Shown here: positions 1 through 8,170 of the stretch, one piece after another
Position numbering within the stretch: the first letter of the stretch is position 1
Layout: every line of letters starts with the position of its first letter
Assembly: GCA_035542155.1 (NCBI GenBank)
Contig: DATKLX010000143.1
Span: 1-52,423, forward strand
Reading direction: 5' to 3'
DNA from: DATKLX01 sp035542155
Lineage (GTDB): Bacteria > Chloroflexota > Anaerolineae > Anaerolineales > Anaerolineaceae
DNA length: 52,423 nt
Notes under the pieces: generated by a model
Databases searched by the model: none
What the model was told of the DNA's origin: nothing
What the model saw: the letters and a program-made list of their open reading frames with translations, nothing else
Program-made: the position numbers and the translations under genes

Positions 1-51
1 TTTTCCAAATTCGCCTACCAATCTTGGGACAAACACACGCTTTTTCCCGGA

Positions 52-79
52 TTGACAAAATTCAGCAAACAACTACAAT
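52..79 (+). promoter_or_regulatory. Sigma70-type promoter of the DeoR-family gene
   Basis: TTGACA at 52-57, a 16-base spacer and TACAAT at 74-79. Transcription would begin near base 86. This lies downstream of the first possible ATG (24) of the open frame and so favours the GTG at 126 as the real start. Confidence 0.55.
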
Positions 80-125
80 AACTCTGCATTTTTCATCCTT
101 CGAGAGCCCCTGGAAAAAAACTTCT

Positions 126-926
126 GTGATCTCCTTTGAGCGCCGCCAGCGCCTCCTCGCTGCCTTGAAAGAACACCCCGGTATCCGCGTCTCCGAGCTG
201 GCGGAGCTGCTCGCAGTGTCCGAAGGCACCGTGCGTAACGATCTGCGCGCCCTGCAGGAGCAGGGACAACTGGCCCGCGTGCGCGGCGGGGCCCAGATCA
301 TCGACCCGGGCAAGGGCCTGGATGCAGCCTTCGCCGCCCGGGCGGCGATCAACACCGCCCGGAAGCGCGCTATCGCACGCTGCGCGGCGGAGCAGGTCGT
401 GGACGGCGATTCGATTCTGCTGGATGCCAGCTCGACCGTCTACCACCTGGCCCAGTTCCTCTCCGACCGGCGCAACCTGCGCGTCATCACCAATGGCATC
501 GAGGTAGCCCAGGTCCTCTCCCAGAACCCCTACAACACCGTCATCCTGACCGGCGGGCTGCTCGCCGTCGACGGCAACTCGATCACCGGGCTGATGAGCG
601 ATTTCTTTCTCAAGGAGCTGCACGTCAACAAAGCCTTCGTTTCTTCCAGCGGTTTCACCGTCCGGGAAGGCCTGACCGAGGTGAACATCCACGAAGTACA
701 GCTGAAGCGGATGATGCTGGCCTGCGCCGCCCGGGTGATCGCTCTGATCGACTCGAGCAAGTTCGGCAAGGTCGATCTGACCCTCTTCGCCGCCACCAGC
801 CAGATTCACCACCTGTTTACCGACAGCGACCTGGACCCAGAGTGGAGACGCCAGTTGGTGGAGGCGGGGATCCCCTTCACCCTGTGCGGCGTCGACGAAC
901 CCAGGGCCGCTAAGGACGCGGCCTGA
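126..926 (+). CDS. DeoR/GlpR-family transcriptional regulator
   Basis: A 266-residue protein with the full DeoR-family layout. Residues 1-57 form an N-terminal winged helix-turn-helix (SELAELLAVSEGTVRNDL) followed by the RVRGGA hinge. Residues about 75-230 form a sugar-phosphate-binding DeoRC domain with DASSTVYHLAQFL, VITNG and ILTGG. These regulators usually repress sugar or polyol genes and respond to a phosphorylated sugar. The frame is open from an ATG at 24, but the DeoR homology starts at the GTG at 126 and a good promoter sits between the two, so 126 is chosen. The inositol-phosphate synthase gene follows 89 bases downstream on the same strand. Control of inositol or another polyol is an inference from that position only. 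The effector cannot be read from the sequence. Confidence 0.9.
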   Translation: MISFERRQRLLAALKEHPGIRVSELAELLAVSEGTVRNDLRALQEQGQLARVRGGAQIIDPGKGLDAAFAARAAINTARKRAIARCAAEQVVDGDSILLDASSTVYHLAQFLSDRRNLRVITNGIEVAQVLSQNPYNTVILTGGLLAVDGNSITGLMSDFFLKELHVNKAFVSSSGFTVREGLTEVNIHEVQLKRMMLACAARVIALIDSSKFGKVDLTLFAATSQIHHLFTDSDLDPEWRRQLVEAGIPFTLCGVDEPRAAKDAA

Positions 927-1015
927 TCCCCTGCTTTTTCGTGAACAACCGCCCCGTGTTCTACAAGACGGATGCATCTCAGCTATTGAATTCGTGATTT
1001 CAAGGAGAAATAGTA

Positions 1016-2116
1016 ATGCCAGAAAAAAAGAAGATTCGGGTAGCCATCATTGGAGTGGGAAACTGCGCATCTTCCCTGGTCCAGGGCGTCCAGTACTACC
1101 GGAACGCAAAAGATGAAGATCGCGTTCCCGGCGTCATGCACGTCAACCTGGGTGGCTACCACATTCGCGACATCGAGTTCACCGCTGCCTTCGATGTGGT
1201 GGATACCAAAGTGGGGAAAGACCTGTCCGAAGCCATCTTTTCCTACCCCAACAACACCTATAAGTTCAGCGACGTCCCCCATCTGAACGTCCCGGTATAC
1301 CGTGGCATGACCCACGATGGCCTGGGCAAGTACCTATCCAGGATCGTCACCAAGGCCCCCGGCCCCACCGCCGATATCGTCGGCATTCTGAAAGACAGCC
1401 GGACCGACATGATCATCAACTATCTGCCGGTGGGCTCCGAGATGGCCACCAAATGGTACATGGAGCAGGCCCTCGAGGCCGGCGTGGGAGTCATCAACTG
1501 CATCCCGGTCTTTATCGCCAGCTCGGAGTACTGGTCCGCCCGTTTCAAGCAGCACAACCTGCCGATCATCGGCGACGACATCAAGAGCCAGGTAGGCGCC
1601 ACCATCACCCACCGCGTGCTGACCAGCCTGTTCGTCGACCGCGGCGTGCGCCTGGATCACACCTACCAGCTCAACTTCGGCGGCAATACCGACTTCATGA
1701 ACATGCTCGAGCGCGAGCGCCTCGAATCGAAGAAGATCTCCAAGACCGGCGCGGTGACCAGCATGCTCCCCTACCCGATGAACCCCGACGACGTCCACGT
1801 CGGCCCCAGCGACTACGTCCCCTGGCTGACCGACCGCAAGTTCTGCTACATCCGCATGGAAGGCACCACCTTCGGCGACGTGCCGCTGCAGTTGGAGTGC
1901 AAGCTCGAGGTGTGGGATTCGCCCAACTCGGCCGGCGTGGTCATCGACGCCATCCGCTGCCTCAAGCTGGCCCTCGACCGCGGCATCGGCGGCCCGATCA
2001 AGGCGCCCTCCTCGTATTTCATGAAGACCCCGCCCGTCCAGTACAAGGACGAGATCGCCCACGAGGCCACCGAGGCATTCATCCGCGGCGAAACCAACCC
2101 GGAGATTTCATTGTAG
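1016..2116 (+). CDS. ino1: Inositol-3-phosphate synthase (Ino1)
   Basis: A 366-residue protein matching the archaeal/actinobacterial type of myo-inositol-1-phosphate synthase. This enzyme turns glucose-6-phosphate into L-myo-inositol-1-phosphate with NAD as a recycled cofactor, the first step towards inositol lipids and compatible solutes. The N-terminal Rossmann motif is VAIIGVGNCASSLVQG. The conserved GDDIKSQVGAT and LNFGGNTDFMN blocks of the catalytic domain are present, as is the C-terminal IRCLKLALDRGIGG. The length is normal for the prokaryotic form. A strong ribosome site (AAGGAG) precedes the ATG by 8 bases. A hairpin terminator follows 25 bases after the stop. The DeoR-type gene upstream may control it. 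Confidence 0.95.
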   Translation: MPEKKKIRVAIIGVGNCASSLVQGVQYYRNAKDEDRVPGVMHVNLGGYHIRDIEFTAAFDVVDTKVGKDLSEAIFSYPNNTYKFSDVPHLNVPVYRGMTHDGLGKYLSRIVTKAPGPTADIVGILKDSRTDMIINYLPVGSEMATKWYMEQALEAGVGVINCIPVFIASSEYWSARFKQHNLPIIGDDIKSQVGATITHRVLTSLFVDRGVRLDHTYQLNFGGNTDFMNMLERERLESKKISKTGAVTSMLPYPMNPDDVHVGPSDYVPWLTDRKFCYIRMEGTTFGDVPLQLECKLEVWDSPNSAGVVIDAIRCLKLALDRGIGGPIKAPSSYFMKTPPVQYKDEIAHEATEAFIRGETNPEISL

Positions 2117-2141
2117 GGGATTCTCGAACCACAAAGAGCAT

Positions 2142-2186
2142 AAAACACAGTAGAATCCCCAAACTGGGATCCTACTGTGTTTTTAT
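2142..2186 (+). terminator. Rho-independent terminator after ino1
   Basis: Arms of 17 bases at 2142-2158 and 2167-2183 match at 16 of 17 positions around an 8-base loop and are followed by a T-run. The arms also carry an A-run on the other side, so the hairpin may terminate in both directions and serve the HEPN gene as well. Confidence 0.8.
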
Positions 2187-2290
2187 CGTCATTTTGATTG
2201 ACTGTATACAAAAACGGCCCGAATTTTCGTGGTGCTGATGACATCATTGTGCAGATAGACTTTTATACCTGCTGTTTGGCAAGAAAATCA

Positions 2291-2671
2291 TCACAATCCG
2301 AGTTTTGCTCGAATAAACGAACAGACTCTATCAGCGGCAGAAAGTGCGAGTTTTGCTTCCGCTTTGTCTGCCGATAAACCTGGGTAGCGGTATTGAACCG
2401 CAAAACCCTCCAATACATTGGCATTAGCCTGGATCAATAAAACATCCGGATCAAGTTTGGAAATCAGAGCGAGCAGGTCAGCCAAACTGTGGATACGGGG
2501 AATTGGCGTTCCACTTTCTTGGAGCAAGGCTTTTAAGTATTTCTCTGCAGCTTGCTGAGTGTGAAAACAAACAGCGTCGAAATTAGGAGCAATGCGAGCC
2601 CGGTATTCTCGCCTGGCTGTTGTGAGATCTCCCTCTGCCTTATCCACCCATTCAAGCGTCAGGGGATTCAT
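2291..2671 (-). CDS. HEPN-domain protein (toxin-like half of an MNT/HEPN pair)
   Basis: A 126-residue all-helical HEPN protein. The family signature DLTTARREYRARIAPNFDAV followed by CFHTQQAAEKYLKALL is plain, and the C-terminal part RYPGLSADKAEAKLAL is typical of the pfam05168-type HEPN. In known MNT/HEPN pairs the HEPN protein is a putative RNase toxin and the nucleotidyltransferase silences it, in some cases by AMP transfer. The start overlaps the end of the nucleotidyltransferase gene by 20 bases, so the two are translationally coupled with the antitoxin first. Activity in this strain is not shown by sequence alone. Confidence 0.9.
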   Translation of the reverse strand: MNPLTLEWVDKAEGDLTTARREYRARIAPNFDAVCFHTQQAAEKYLKALLQESGTPIPRIHSLADLLALISKLDPDVLLIQANANVLEGFAVQYRYPGLSADKAEAKLALSAADRVCSFIRAKLGL

Positions 2672-3008
2672 ACATAACCCGACCCTTCGACGTTATTTCT
2701 TCCAAGAATGAGTCGCCCCAACCTAGACGCTCTTTCAAGCGGGCAGGTGTATAGACCAGGATGTCAACCCCAAACAAAGGATTAATATATTGGCGGATGT
2801 GCAATGCCTGCTCTGATTCCTTTAGATTGGTATTCATGACAATCAACAGATCAACATCACTCTCTGGACGCGGCTTCCCATGCGCATAAGAACCAAAAAG
2901 AATGATCTTTATGGGTTTAAATTGCAAAGCTATACGCGTTACCATCTCCCGAATTACTTCTTTTGGAATGCGAACGCGAGTATCAACGGTCGGAGCAATC
3001 AAAGTCAT
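2652..3008 (-). CDS. MNT-type minimal nucleotidyltransferase (antitoxin-like)
   Basis: About 118 residues. The polymerase-beta-type nucleotidyltransferase motif GSYAHGKPRPESDVDLLIV carries the GSxxxG core and the paired aspartates (SDxD) that bind metal. It is the upstream, overlapping partner of the HEPN gene, as in MntA/HepT-type toxin-antitoxin pairs. Possible starts lie at 3008 (ATG), 3020 (ATG) and 3026 (TTG). The first fits the usual N-terminus, but its ribosome site (GAGG) is 12 bases away, so the start is uncertain. The space towards the divergent MFS gene is AT-rich compared with the rest of the window, as is common for mobile defence-type pairs. Confidence 0.88.
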   Translation of the reverse strand: MTLIAPTVDTRVRIPKEVIREMVTRIALQFKPIKIILFGSYAHGKPRPESDVDLLIVMNTNLKESEQALHIRQYINPLFGVDILVYTPARLKERLGWGDSFLEEITSKGRVMYESPDA

Positions 3009-3152
3009 GTGATTTACCATCCTCAAAAATTATACATTACTTCTGCGGGCAGTTTTTATTTATATGAAAAATCTTCCCTGAAACCTCTCGACCCCATCCA
3101 TCGTATATACACTGATGAGATCGATCAAACTGTGAGAGGTAAACCATTTCTA

Positions 3153-4442
3153 ATGAATAATTCCCCTTCCAAATCCAACCCGATGGCCCGCGTGATGGGG
3201 CTGCGCGATTTCCGCCTGCTCTTCGCCGGCGCGGCCACTTCCCTGCTCGGCGACCAGTTCGCGCTCATCGCCACGCCCTGGCTGGTGCTCAAGATCACCA
3301 ACGACCCCCTGGCCCTGGGGATCGTCCTGGCCCTGGAGGGCTTCCCCCGCGCCGTGTTCATGCTCTTCGGCGGGGCGATCACCGACAGAATTTCTCCCCG
3401 GCTGGTGATGCTGGTCGCCAACGTCACCCGCTTCTTCCTCACCGCCATCATGGCCTTCCTGGTCTTCAGCGGCCTGGTCCAGATGTGGATGGTCTACGCC
3501 TTTGGCCTGGCGTTCGGGATCGTGGCCGGGTTTGCCATCCCGGCCGAAAACAGCATCGTCCCGATGCTGGTCGAAGAGCAGGACCTGCAGGCCGGCAACT
3601 CGCTCATGATGGGCGTCACCCAGCTGACCGGGTTCGTCGGCCCGACCATCGCCGGTATCCTCATCGGCAGATATTCCCAATCCGATTTCGGGATCGGCCT
3701 GGCCTTCGCCATCGACGCCTTCTCCTTTGTCGTCTCGGCCGTGACCCTGCAGCTGATCCGCGCCGGAAAGGCCCAAAAGGCGCCCGCGAAAGCCGCAGGA
3801 GAGGAAAACGTCTGGAAATCCATCCGGGATGGAATTCATTTTATGTGGGTAAACAAAACCCTGCGCCTGATGTTCCTGGTTCTCATGGCGGTCAATTTCC
3901 TCATCATCGGCCCGATCATGGTCGGCATCCCCGTACTGGCCAACCAGCGCCTGCCCGAGGGCGCCACTGCCTTTGGCCTGCTCATGTCGGCCTACGCCGG
4001 GGGCAACCTGGGCGGCTATCTGATCGCCGGGTCGCTGCCCCGCCCGAGCGGGTCGCGATTGCGCGTGATTCTGCTTCTCTTTATCGCCGCCTTCGGCGTC
4101 GTGATCGCCTCTATGGGCTTTATCCGTTCCACCTGGATCGATTTCGGGCTGAACCTTCTGCTCGGCCTGGGGAACGGGTTCCTGGCGATCCTCCTGTTCA
4201 CCTGGATCCAGACCAACACGCCCAAGGCGATGCTGGGGCGCATGATGAGCCTGCTGATCTTATCCAGCAATGGTCTGATGCCGATTTCCCAGGCGCTGGC
4301 CGGGGTGCTCAGCAAGTGGAACCTGACCCTGCTGTTCGTGATCCCCGGTGCGCTGGTGCTGCTCGTGACGCTCGTCGCGTCATTTCAGCCTGAGCTAAAA
4401 AACCTCAGCGCCAGCCTCTCCGCCGCGCCAGCAGAAGCATAA
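3153..4442 (+). CDS. MFS transporter (EntS/MFS_3-like exporter)
   Basis: A 429-residue membrane protein with about 12 hydrophobic segments in two halves. The N-terminus GLRDFRLLFAGAATSLLGDQ is typical of the MFS_3/enterobactin-exporter-like group. The loop after helix 2 reads GGAITDRISPR, the family's cytoplasmic G-x-x-x-D-R motif, and a second half begins near LRLMFLVLMAVNFLI. Such proteins export small molecules such as drugs, siderophores or macrolides in exchange for protons. The open frame extends back to 2880, but that part overlaps the divergent MNT gene and is not hydrophobic. The ATG at 3153, with GAGAGG upstream, is chosen; the ATG at 3183 is an alternative. The substrate is unknown. 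Confidence 0.88.
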   Translation: MNNSPSKSNPMARVMGLRDFRLLFAGAATSLLGDQFALIATPWLVLKITNDPLALGIVLALEGFPRAVFMLFGGAITDRISPRLVMLVANVTRFFLTAIMAFLVFSGLVQMWMVYAFGLAFGIVAGFAIPAENSIVPMLVEEQDLQAGNSLMMGVTQLTGFVGPTIAGILIGRYSQSDFGIGLAFAIDAFSFVVSAVTLQLIRAGKAQKAPAKAAGEENVWKSIRDGIHFMWVNKTLRLMFLVLMAVNFLIIGPIMVGIPVLANQRLPEGATAFGLLMSAYAGGNLGGYLIAGSLPRPSGSRLRVILLLFIAAFGVVIASMGFIRSTWIDFGLNLLLGLGNGFLAILLFTWIQTNTPKAMLGRMMSLLILSSNGLMPISQALAGVLSKWNLTLLFVIPGALVLLVTLVASFQPELKNLSASLSAAPAEA

Positions 4443-4543
4443 AAAAATCAGATGCAAAGGGTTTTGACAACTGGAATAGACCTTATTCGGATATAGAATT
4501 GATCAAATTAGATTTCGACCTTTTCTCAAAAAAGGATCGACCC

Positions 4544-5239
4544 ATGCCCGAAATCGTCGATTTAAGCCAGGAAATCTATACCGGGATGCCGGTCTTTCAC
4601 GGCCTGCCCGAGGTCAGGATCAGTGTCTACGCCACCCACGAAGAGTGGGAAGGAATTGCCGGCAGCGACGAGGCCACCCCCGCCGTCAATCTGCTCGAGA
4701 TGGGCGAGCACACCGGCACTCACGTCGACGCGCTCAACCACATGGGCCGTCCCTACCGCGGCCAGTCGATCGAGAGCATGCCGCTGAGCATGTTTTACAC
4801 CGAAGGAATCTGCCTGGACCTCTCGCATAAGGGCCTGCGCGAGCTGATCGAGCCGGCTGACCTGGAGCAGGCCCTGGCCGCGGCGGGTGAGGAGATCCGC
4901 CCGGCGGACACGGTGCTGATCTATACCGATCATTACCGTCGCGCGTTCGGGACGGAGGACTGGTTCAACGGCCCTGGGATCAGCGCCGCCGCGGCGCGCT
5001 GGCTGGGCGGGCAGCGCATCGCCGCATTCGGGGTGGAGACCGCCTCGCCGGGCGTGCGCCGCGTATCCAACGAGGAAGTCCATCACATCTGCGGCGAGCT
5101 CGGCTTCACCCACTACGAAAACCTGGTCAATCTGCACCGGCTGGCCGGCCGCGGACGCTTCCGTTTTATCGGCCTGCCGCTCAAGATCCGCGGCGGGACC
5201 GGCTCGCCCGTGCGCGCAGTGGCGGTGTTTGATCTGTGA
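4544..5239 (+). CDS. Cyclase-family (kynurenine formamidase-like) metal-dependent hydrolase
   Basis: A 231-residue protein of the putative-cyclase/KynB superfamily. The metal-binding signature HTGTHVD is at residues 56-62 with a further histidine at 66. A later conserved block reads DTVLIYTDHYRRAFGTEDWF. Family members hydrolyse N-formylkynurenine, isatin or related amides with Zn or Mn. No other tryptophan-breakdown gene is nearby, so the substrate remains open. The ATG at 4544 has AAAGGA at the right distance. An upstream in-frame TTG at 4499 exists but has no ribosome site. A TTGACA at 4464-4469 may belong to its promoter, although no well-spaced -10 box was found. Confidence 0.85.
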   Translation: MPEIVDLSQEIYTGMPVFHGLPEVRISVYATHEEWEGIAGSDEATPAVNLLEMGEHTGTHVDALNHMGRPYRGQSIESMPLSMFYTEGICLDLSHKGLRELIEPADLEQALAAAGEEIRPADTVLIYTDHYRRAFGTEDWFNGPGISAAAARWLGGQRIAAFGVETASPGVRRVSNEEVHHICGELGFTHYENLVNLHRLAGRGRFRFIGLPLKIRGGTGSPVRAVAVFDL

Positions 5240-5298
5240 GCTTTTCATAACCAGGTGACCAGGGCCAGGTCTCCAGGAGCACATCAATCAGCCGCACC

Positions 5299-5874
5299 TT
5301 ACGCGACCGCTGCCTCGACCAGCAAAGCCGCAGCTTCGGCCACGTTCTGGCCCGGGTTGCGAATGCCAAACATCCGCGCAGCAGCGAAAGCGCCATCCAT
5401 TAATAGCAGCAGGTGGTCCGCCAGGATCTCCGGCTGGCGAGCTCCTGCCTCCCCGGCAAGGGCCCGGAACCGCTCGCGCATCGAATCTTTGTGCGCTCGC
5501 GCCACGCGGTGTCCTGGGCTGTCCGGCTCCGGGTACTCCACCGCGGTGATCAGGAAGGCGCAGCCGTAGCACTGCGGGCTCTGCACCAACTCCTCCAAAG
5601 ACTCGAAAATGGCCTGCATTTGGCGGCGTGGATCGCCGGCATACGGCTGGATGGCGCCGTCGAGCCAGGCGTGCATCTGCTCGCTCACCCGTTCCAGATA
5701 AGCCACGATCAGGTCGTCCTTGGAAGGGAAGTGGCGGTAGAGGGTCATCTTGGCGACCCCCGTTTCCCTGACGATCGTATCGACCCCGACCGCCCGGTAA
5801 CCGTAGCGGAAGAAAAGCTCTCCGGCGATATGCAGAATTTTTTCCCGGGTTGATAGGGCTGACGTCTCACTCAT
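5299..5874 (-). CDS. TetR/AcrR-family transcriptional repressor
   Basis: A 191-residue protein. Residues about 9-55 form the TetR helix-turn-helix (TREKILHIAGELFFRYGYRA through VAKMTLYRHFPSKDDLI). The remainder is a helical ligand-binding domain of TetR_C type containing CYGCAFL. It is transcribed away from the aldo/keto reductase gene. The 156-base gap holds a near-ideal promoter and two related palindromic sites, so it very likely represses both itself and the reductase. The ligand is unknown; proteins of this type often sense reactive aldehydes, quinones or drugs. Confidence 0.92.
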   Translation of the reverse strand: MSETSALSTREKILHIAGELFFRYGYRAVGVDTIVRETGVAKMTLYRHFPSKDDLIVAYLERVSEQMHAWLDGAIQPYAGDPRRQMQAIFESLEELVQSPQCYGCAFLITAVEYPEPDSPGHRVARAHKDSMRERFRALAGEAGARQPEILADHLLLLMDGAFAAARMFGIRNPGQNVAEAAALLVEAAVA

Positions 5875-5915
5875 CTACGCTTTCCCTGTTAGAAATACCT
5901 GTCCGAAAGTCCAAG

Positions 5916-5961
5916 TTGACACGATACAGACCTGTCTTTATACTACTATACAGATCTGTAT
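5916..5961 (+). promoter_or_regulatory. Promoter with paired TetR operators for the aldo/keto reductase
   Basis: TTGACA (5916-5921), a 17-base spacer and TATACT (5939-5944) form a near-consensus promoter. A perfect 14-base palindrome ATACAGATCTGTAT lies at 5948-5961, just behind the -10 box. A degenerate copy, ATACAGACCTGTCT (5924-5937), fills the spacer. Two related sites across the promoter fit direct repression by the divergent TetR protein. Confidence 0.7.
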
Positions 5962-6030
5962 CGTAACATATCTCCGGCCTTTCGGCAAGACAAGGATGCG
6001 TCGTCGCCGGATTTTCGAAAGAAGGATTTT

Positions 6031-6990
6031 ATGACGGAAAACATTTTTACCCTGGGTCAAAGCAGCCTGCGGGTGCCACGCATGGGCGTCGGAGCGATGG
6101 TCTGGGGACAACCCAAAGGGCTGTCGCGCTGGACCCCGGCACAGATGTCCTACGGGCCCTCCGACAGCGCCCTGGAAGAAGAACGAGCCCTGGAGGTTTG
6201 TCTGCAAGCCGGGGTGAATCTGATCGATACGGCCGAGATGTATTCCAACGGCGCGTCCGAGCGCCGGGTTGGCGAGCTGGCCCGCGGGAAAGAGGTGATC
6301 ATCGCGACCAAATTTCCCCCCACCCCCTTTTCGAGGATCAGCGATTATTCCAAAGCCCTGGAAGCCAGCCTGTCCCGCCTGGATCGCAGCTATATCGATC
6401 TGTACCAGGTGCATTTTCCCAGCGGGCGCCTGCCCATCCCCGAGCTGATGAACTGCATGGCCGACGCAGTCGAGGCGGGCAAGGTTCGCGCGGTCGGGGT
6501 GAGCAATTTCTCAGCCGAGCAAATGCGCCAGGCTCACGCCGAGCTGGCCAAACGCGGCATCCCCCTCGCGTCGAACCAGGTTCGGTATTCGTTGCTCTAC
6601 CGCAACCCGGAGGTGGACGGCGTGCTCGCCGGCTGCCGCGAACTGGGCGTCACCCTGATCGCGTACTCCCCCCTGGCCAGCGGCGCGCTCACCGGAAAAT
6701 ATTCGGTCCAAAAGCGGGCCAGCGGGCTGCGGCGCTTCATGCCCACTTTTCGCGGTAAGGCCATCGAGGCTGTTCAGCCCGTCATCGACCTGCTGCGCAC
6801 CATCGGACAGCGTTACGGTAAAAGCCCGAGCCAGGTCGCGTTGCGCTGGCTGATCGAAAATGAGATCGTCCTGCCCATCCCGGGGGCAAAGAACAGCCGC
6901 CAGGCGGCTGAAAATGCGGGCGCGCTGACCTTCTCCCTAGCCCCGGACGAGGTCGCGGAGCTCAGCCAGGCCACCCGTCCCAGCGGATAA
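6031..6990 (+). CDS. Aldo/keto reductase
   Basis: A 319-residue TIM-barrel oxidoreductase. The catalytic tetrad is visible: Asp66 and Tyr71 (LIDTAEMYSNG), Lys94 (IIATKF) and His128 (YQVHFP). The GVSNFSAEQM block and the C-terminal NADPH-binding region (IPGAKNSRQAAENAGAL) are intact. It should reduce aldehydes or ketones with NADPH in the cytoplasm and belongs to the plant/bacterial group that includes pyridoxal-reductase-like and YakC-like enzymes. AAGGA precedes the ATG. Control by the divergent TetR gene is strongly suggested by the operators between them, so it may be an inducible detoxification enzyme. The substrate is not deducible. Confidence 0.93.
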   Translation: MTENIFTLGQSSLRVPRMGVGAMVWGQPKGLSRWTPAQMSYGPSDSALEEERALEVCLQAGVNLIDTAEMYSNGASERRVGELARGKEVIIATKFPPTPFSRISDYSKALEASLSRLDRSYIDLYQVHFPSGRLPIPELMNCMADAVEAGKVRAVGVSNFSAEQMRQAHAELAKRGIPLASNQVRYSLLYRNPEVDGVLAGCRELGVTLIAYSPLASGALTGKYSVQKRASGLRRFMPTFRGKAIEAVQPVIDLLRTIGQRYGKSPSQVALRWLIENEIVLPIPGAKNSRQAAENAGALTFSLAPDEVAELSQATRPSG

Positions 6991-7019
6991 TTGAGAGGCG
7001 AAATACAGCTCAATTGCCA

Positions 7020-7056
7020 TATAATAAGAAATAATTATCTTCGTTCTGATCAGAAC
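7020..7056 (+). promoter_or_regulatory. Putative -10 box and 14-base palindrome before the toroid-protein gene
   Basis: TATAAT at 7020-7025 is followed by a perfect palindrome, GTTCTGATCAGAAC, at 7043-7056, 22 bases before the chosen start. No convincing -35 box is present. The palindrome would sit in the early transcript and looks like an operator for an unknown dimeric regulator. Confidence 0.4.
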
Positions 7057-7078
7057 CAGATTCTTCATGGAGACGCCC

Positions 7079-8170
7079 ATGACAAACGAGTTCAGCGGTA
7101 TCGAGAGGCGCCTGGACGAACTCAACGAACGCCTGGCCAGGCTCGAACCGCTGAGCCGCCGGAATCGGGCTAAAGCGCTTCCCTGGCTTTTAGAGACCGA
7201 CCCGGCCAACCCAGGGGTGCGCTATTTCGCCCTGCGCGACCTGCTCGACCGGCCCGAGGACGACCCGGAGGTCCGCCAGGCGCAGGCCGCGGTGATGGCG
7301 ACCGGTCCGGTCCCGGCCATCCTGGCGGCCCAGGACCCGGCGGGCTACTGGTCCAAGGCCGGCTCCGGCTACAGTCCCAAGTACCGCGGCACCGTCTGGC
7401 AGATCACCTTCCTGGCCGCTTTGGGCGCCGACCCGCGTGACGAGCGCGTTCGCCGTGGCTGCGAGTACCTCCTGGCGACCAACCAGACCGAGACCGGCGC
7501 CTTTTCTGCCTACAATCCCCCCATTCCGCGCGGCGGGATCCACTGCCTCAACGGCAACCTGCTGGCCGCTCTCATTTCCCTGGGATACGGCGACCACCCC
7601 CGCGTCCAGGCTGCGCTCCGCTGGCAGGCTCTGGCCATCACCGGGGAGGGCGCCATCCGCTATCGCGGCACCCTCACCAGCGGGCCGGGCTTCACCTGCG
7701 CGGTCAATCTGGATCAGCCCTGCGGGTGGGGCGCGGTCAAAGCGATGAAGGCTTTGAGCGCCGTTCCGCCGGAGCGGCGCACCCCTGAAGTGCAGCGAGC
7801 GATACTGGTGGGGATCGAGTTTCTCTTCTCCCGCGATCCCGCCCGGGCCGATTACCCCTATACGCAGCGGGTCAGCTCGACCTGGTTTAAGTTCGGCTTC
7901 CCCCTGAGCTACTGGAGCGACGTCCTCGAGACCGCCGGGGTGCTCGCCGACCTGGGCTGCGGCGGGGATCCCCGCCTGGCCAACGCGCTCCACTTCATCC
8001 TGGATAAGCAGGACGAGCAGGGCCGCTGGAAGATGGAAAACTCCCTCAACACGAAAATGTGGATGGACATCGAGAAGAAGGGCCAGCCCAGCAAATGGGT
8101 CACCCTGCGCGCCTTGCGGGCGCTAAAGCGCAGCGGCAGGCCTCTCTCCGCGCCCGGCGTTTCACGCTAA
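7079..8170 (+). CDS. Alpha/alpha-toroid protein (prenyltransferase/squalene-cyclase-like repeats)
   Basis: A 363-residue soluble protein. A short coiled-coil-like start (ERRLDELNERLARLEPLSRR) precedes a helical-repeat domain like the squalene-hopene cyclase/prenyltransferase toroid. Repeats include AAQDPAGYWSKAGSGY, CEYLLATNQTETGAFSAY and FILDKQDEQGRWKMENS, which follow the Q-x-x-G-x-W pattern. No DxDD motif of class II terpene cyclases was seen, so cyclase activity is not claimed. It may bind or process an unknown substrate. The ATG at 7079 has GGAGA five bases upstream and is preferred over the ATG at 7067. The 3' end overlaps the convergent Fic gene by 9 bases. Confidence 0.75.
   Translation: MTNEFSGIERRLDELNERLARLEPLSRRNRAKALPWLLETDPANPGVRYFALRDLLDRPEDDPEVRQAQAAVMATGPVPAILAAQDPAGYWSKAGSGYSPKYRGTVWQITFLAALGADPRDERVRRGCEYLLATNQTETGAFSAYNPPIPRGGIHCLNGNLLAALISLGYGDHPRVQAALRWQALAITGEGAIRYRGTLTSGPGFTCAVNLDQPCGWGAVKAMKALSAVPPERRTPEVQRAILVGIEFLFSRDPARADYPYTQRVSSTWFKFGFPLSYWSDVLETAGVLADLGCGGDPRLANALHFILDKQDEQGRWKMENSLNTKMWMDIEKKGQPSKWVTLRALRALKRSGRPLSAPGVSR

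Noticed and set aside
93..977. Minus-strand frame opposite the DeoR gene
   Set aside because: The plus strand encodes a full DeoR regulator with its own promoter. The antisense product is featureless.
7079..8170. Squalene-hopene cyclase or terpene cyclase call
   Set aside because: No DxDD motif was found and the protein is about half the usual length, so only the fold is claimed.
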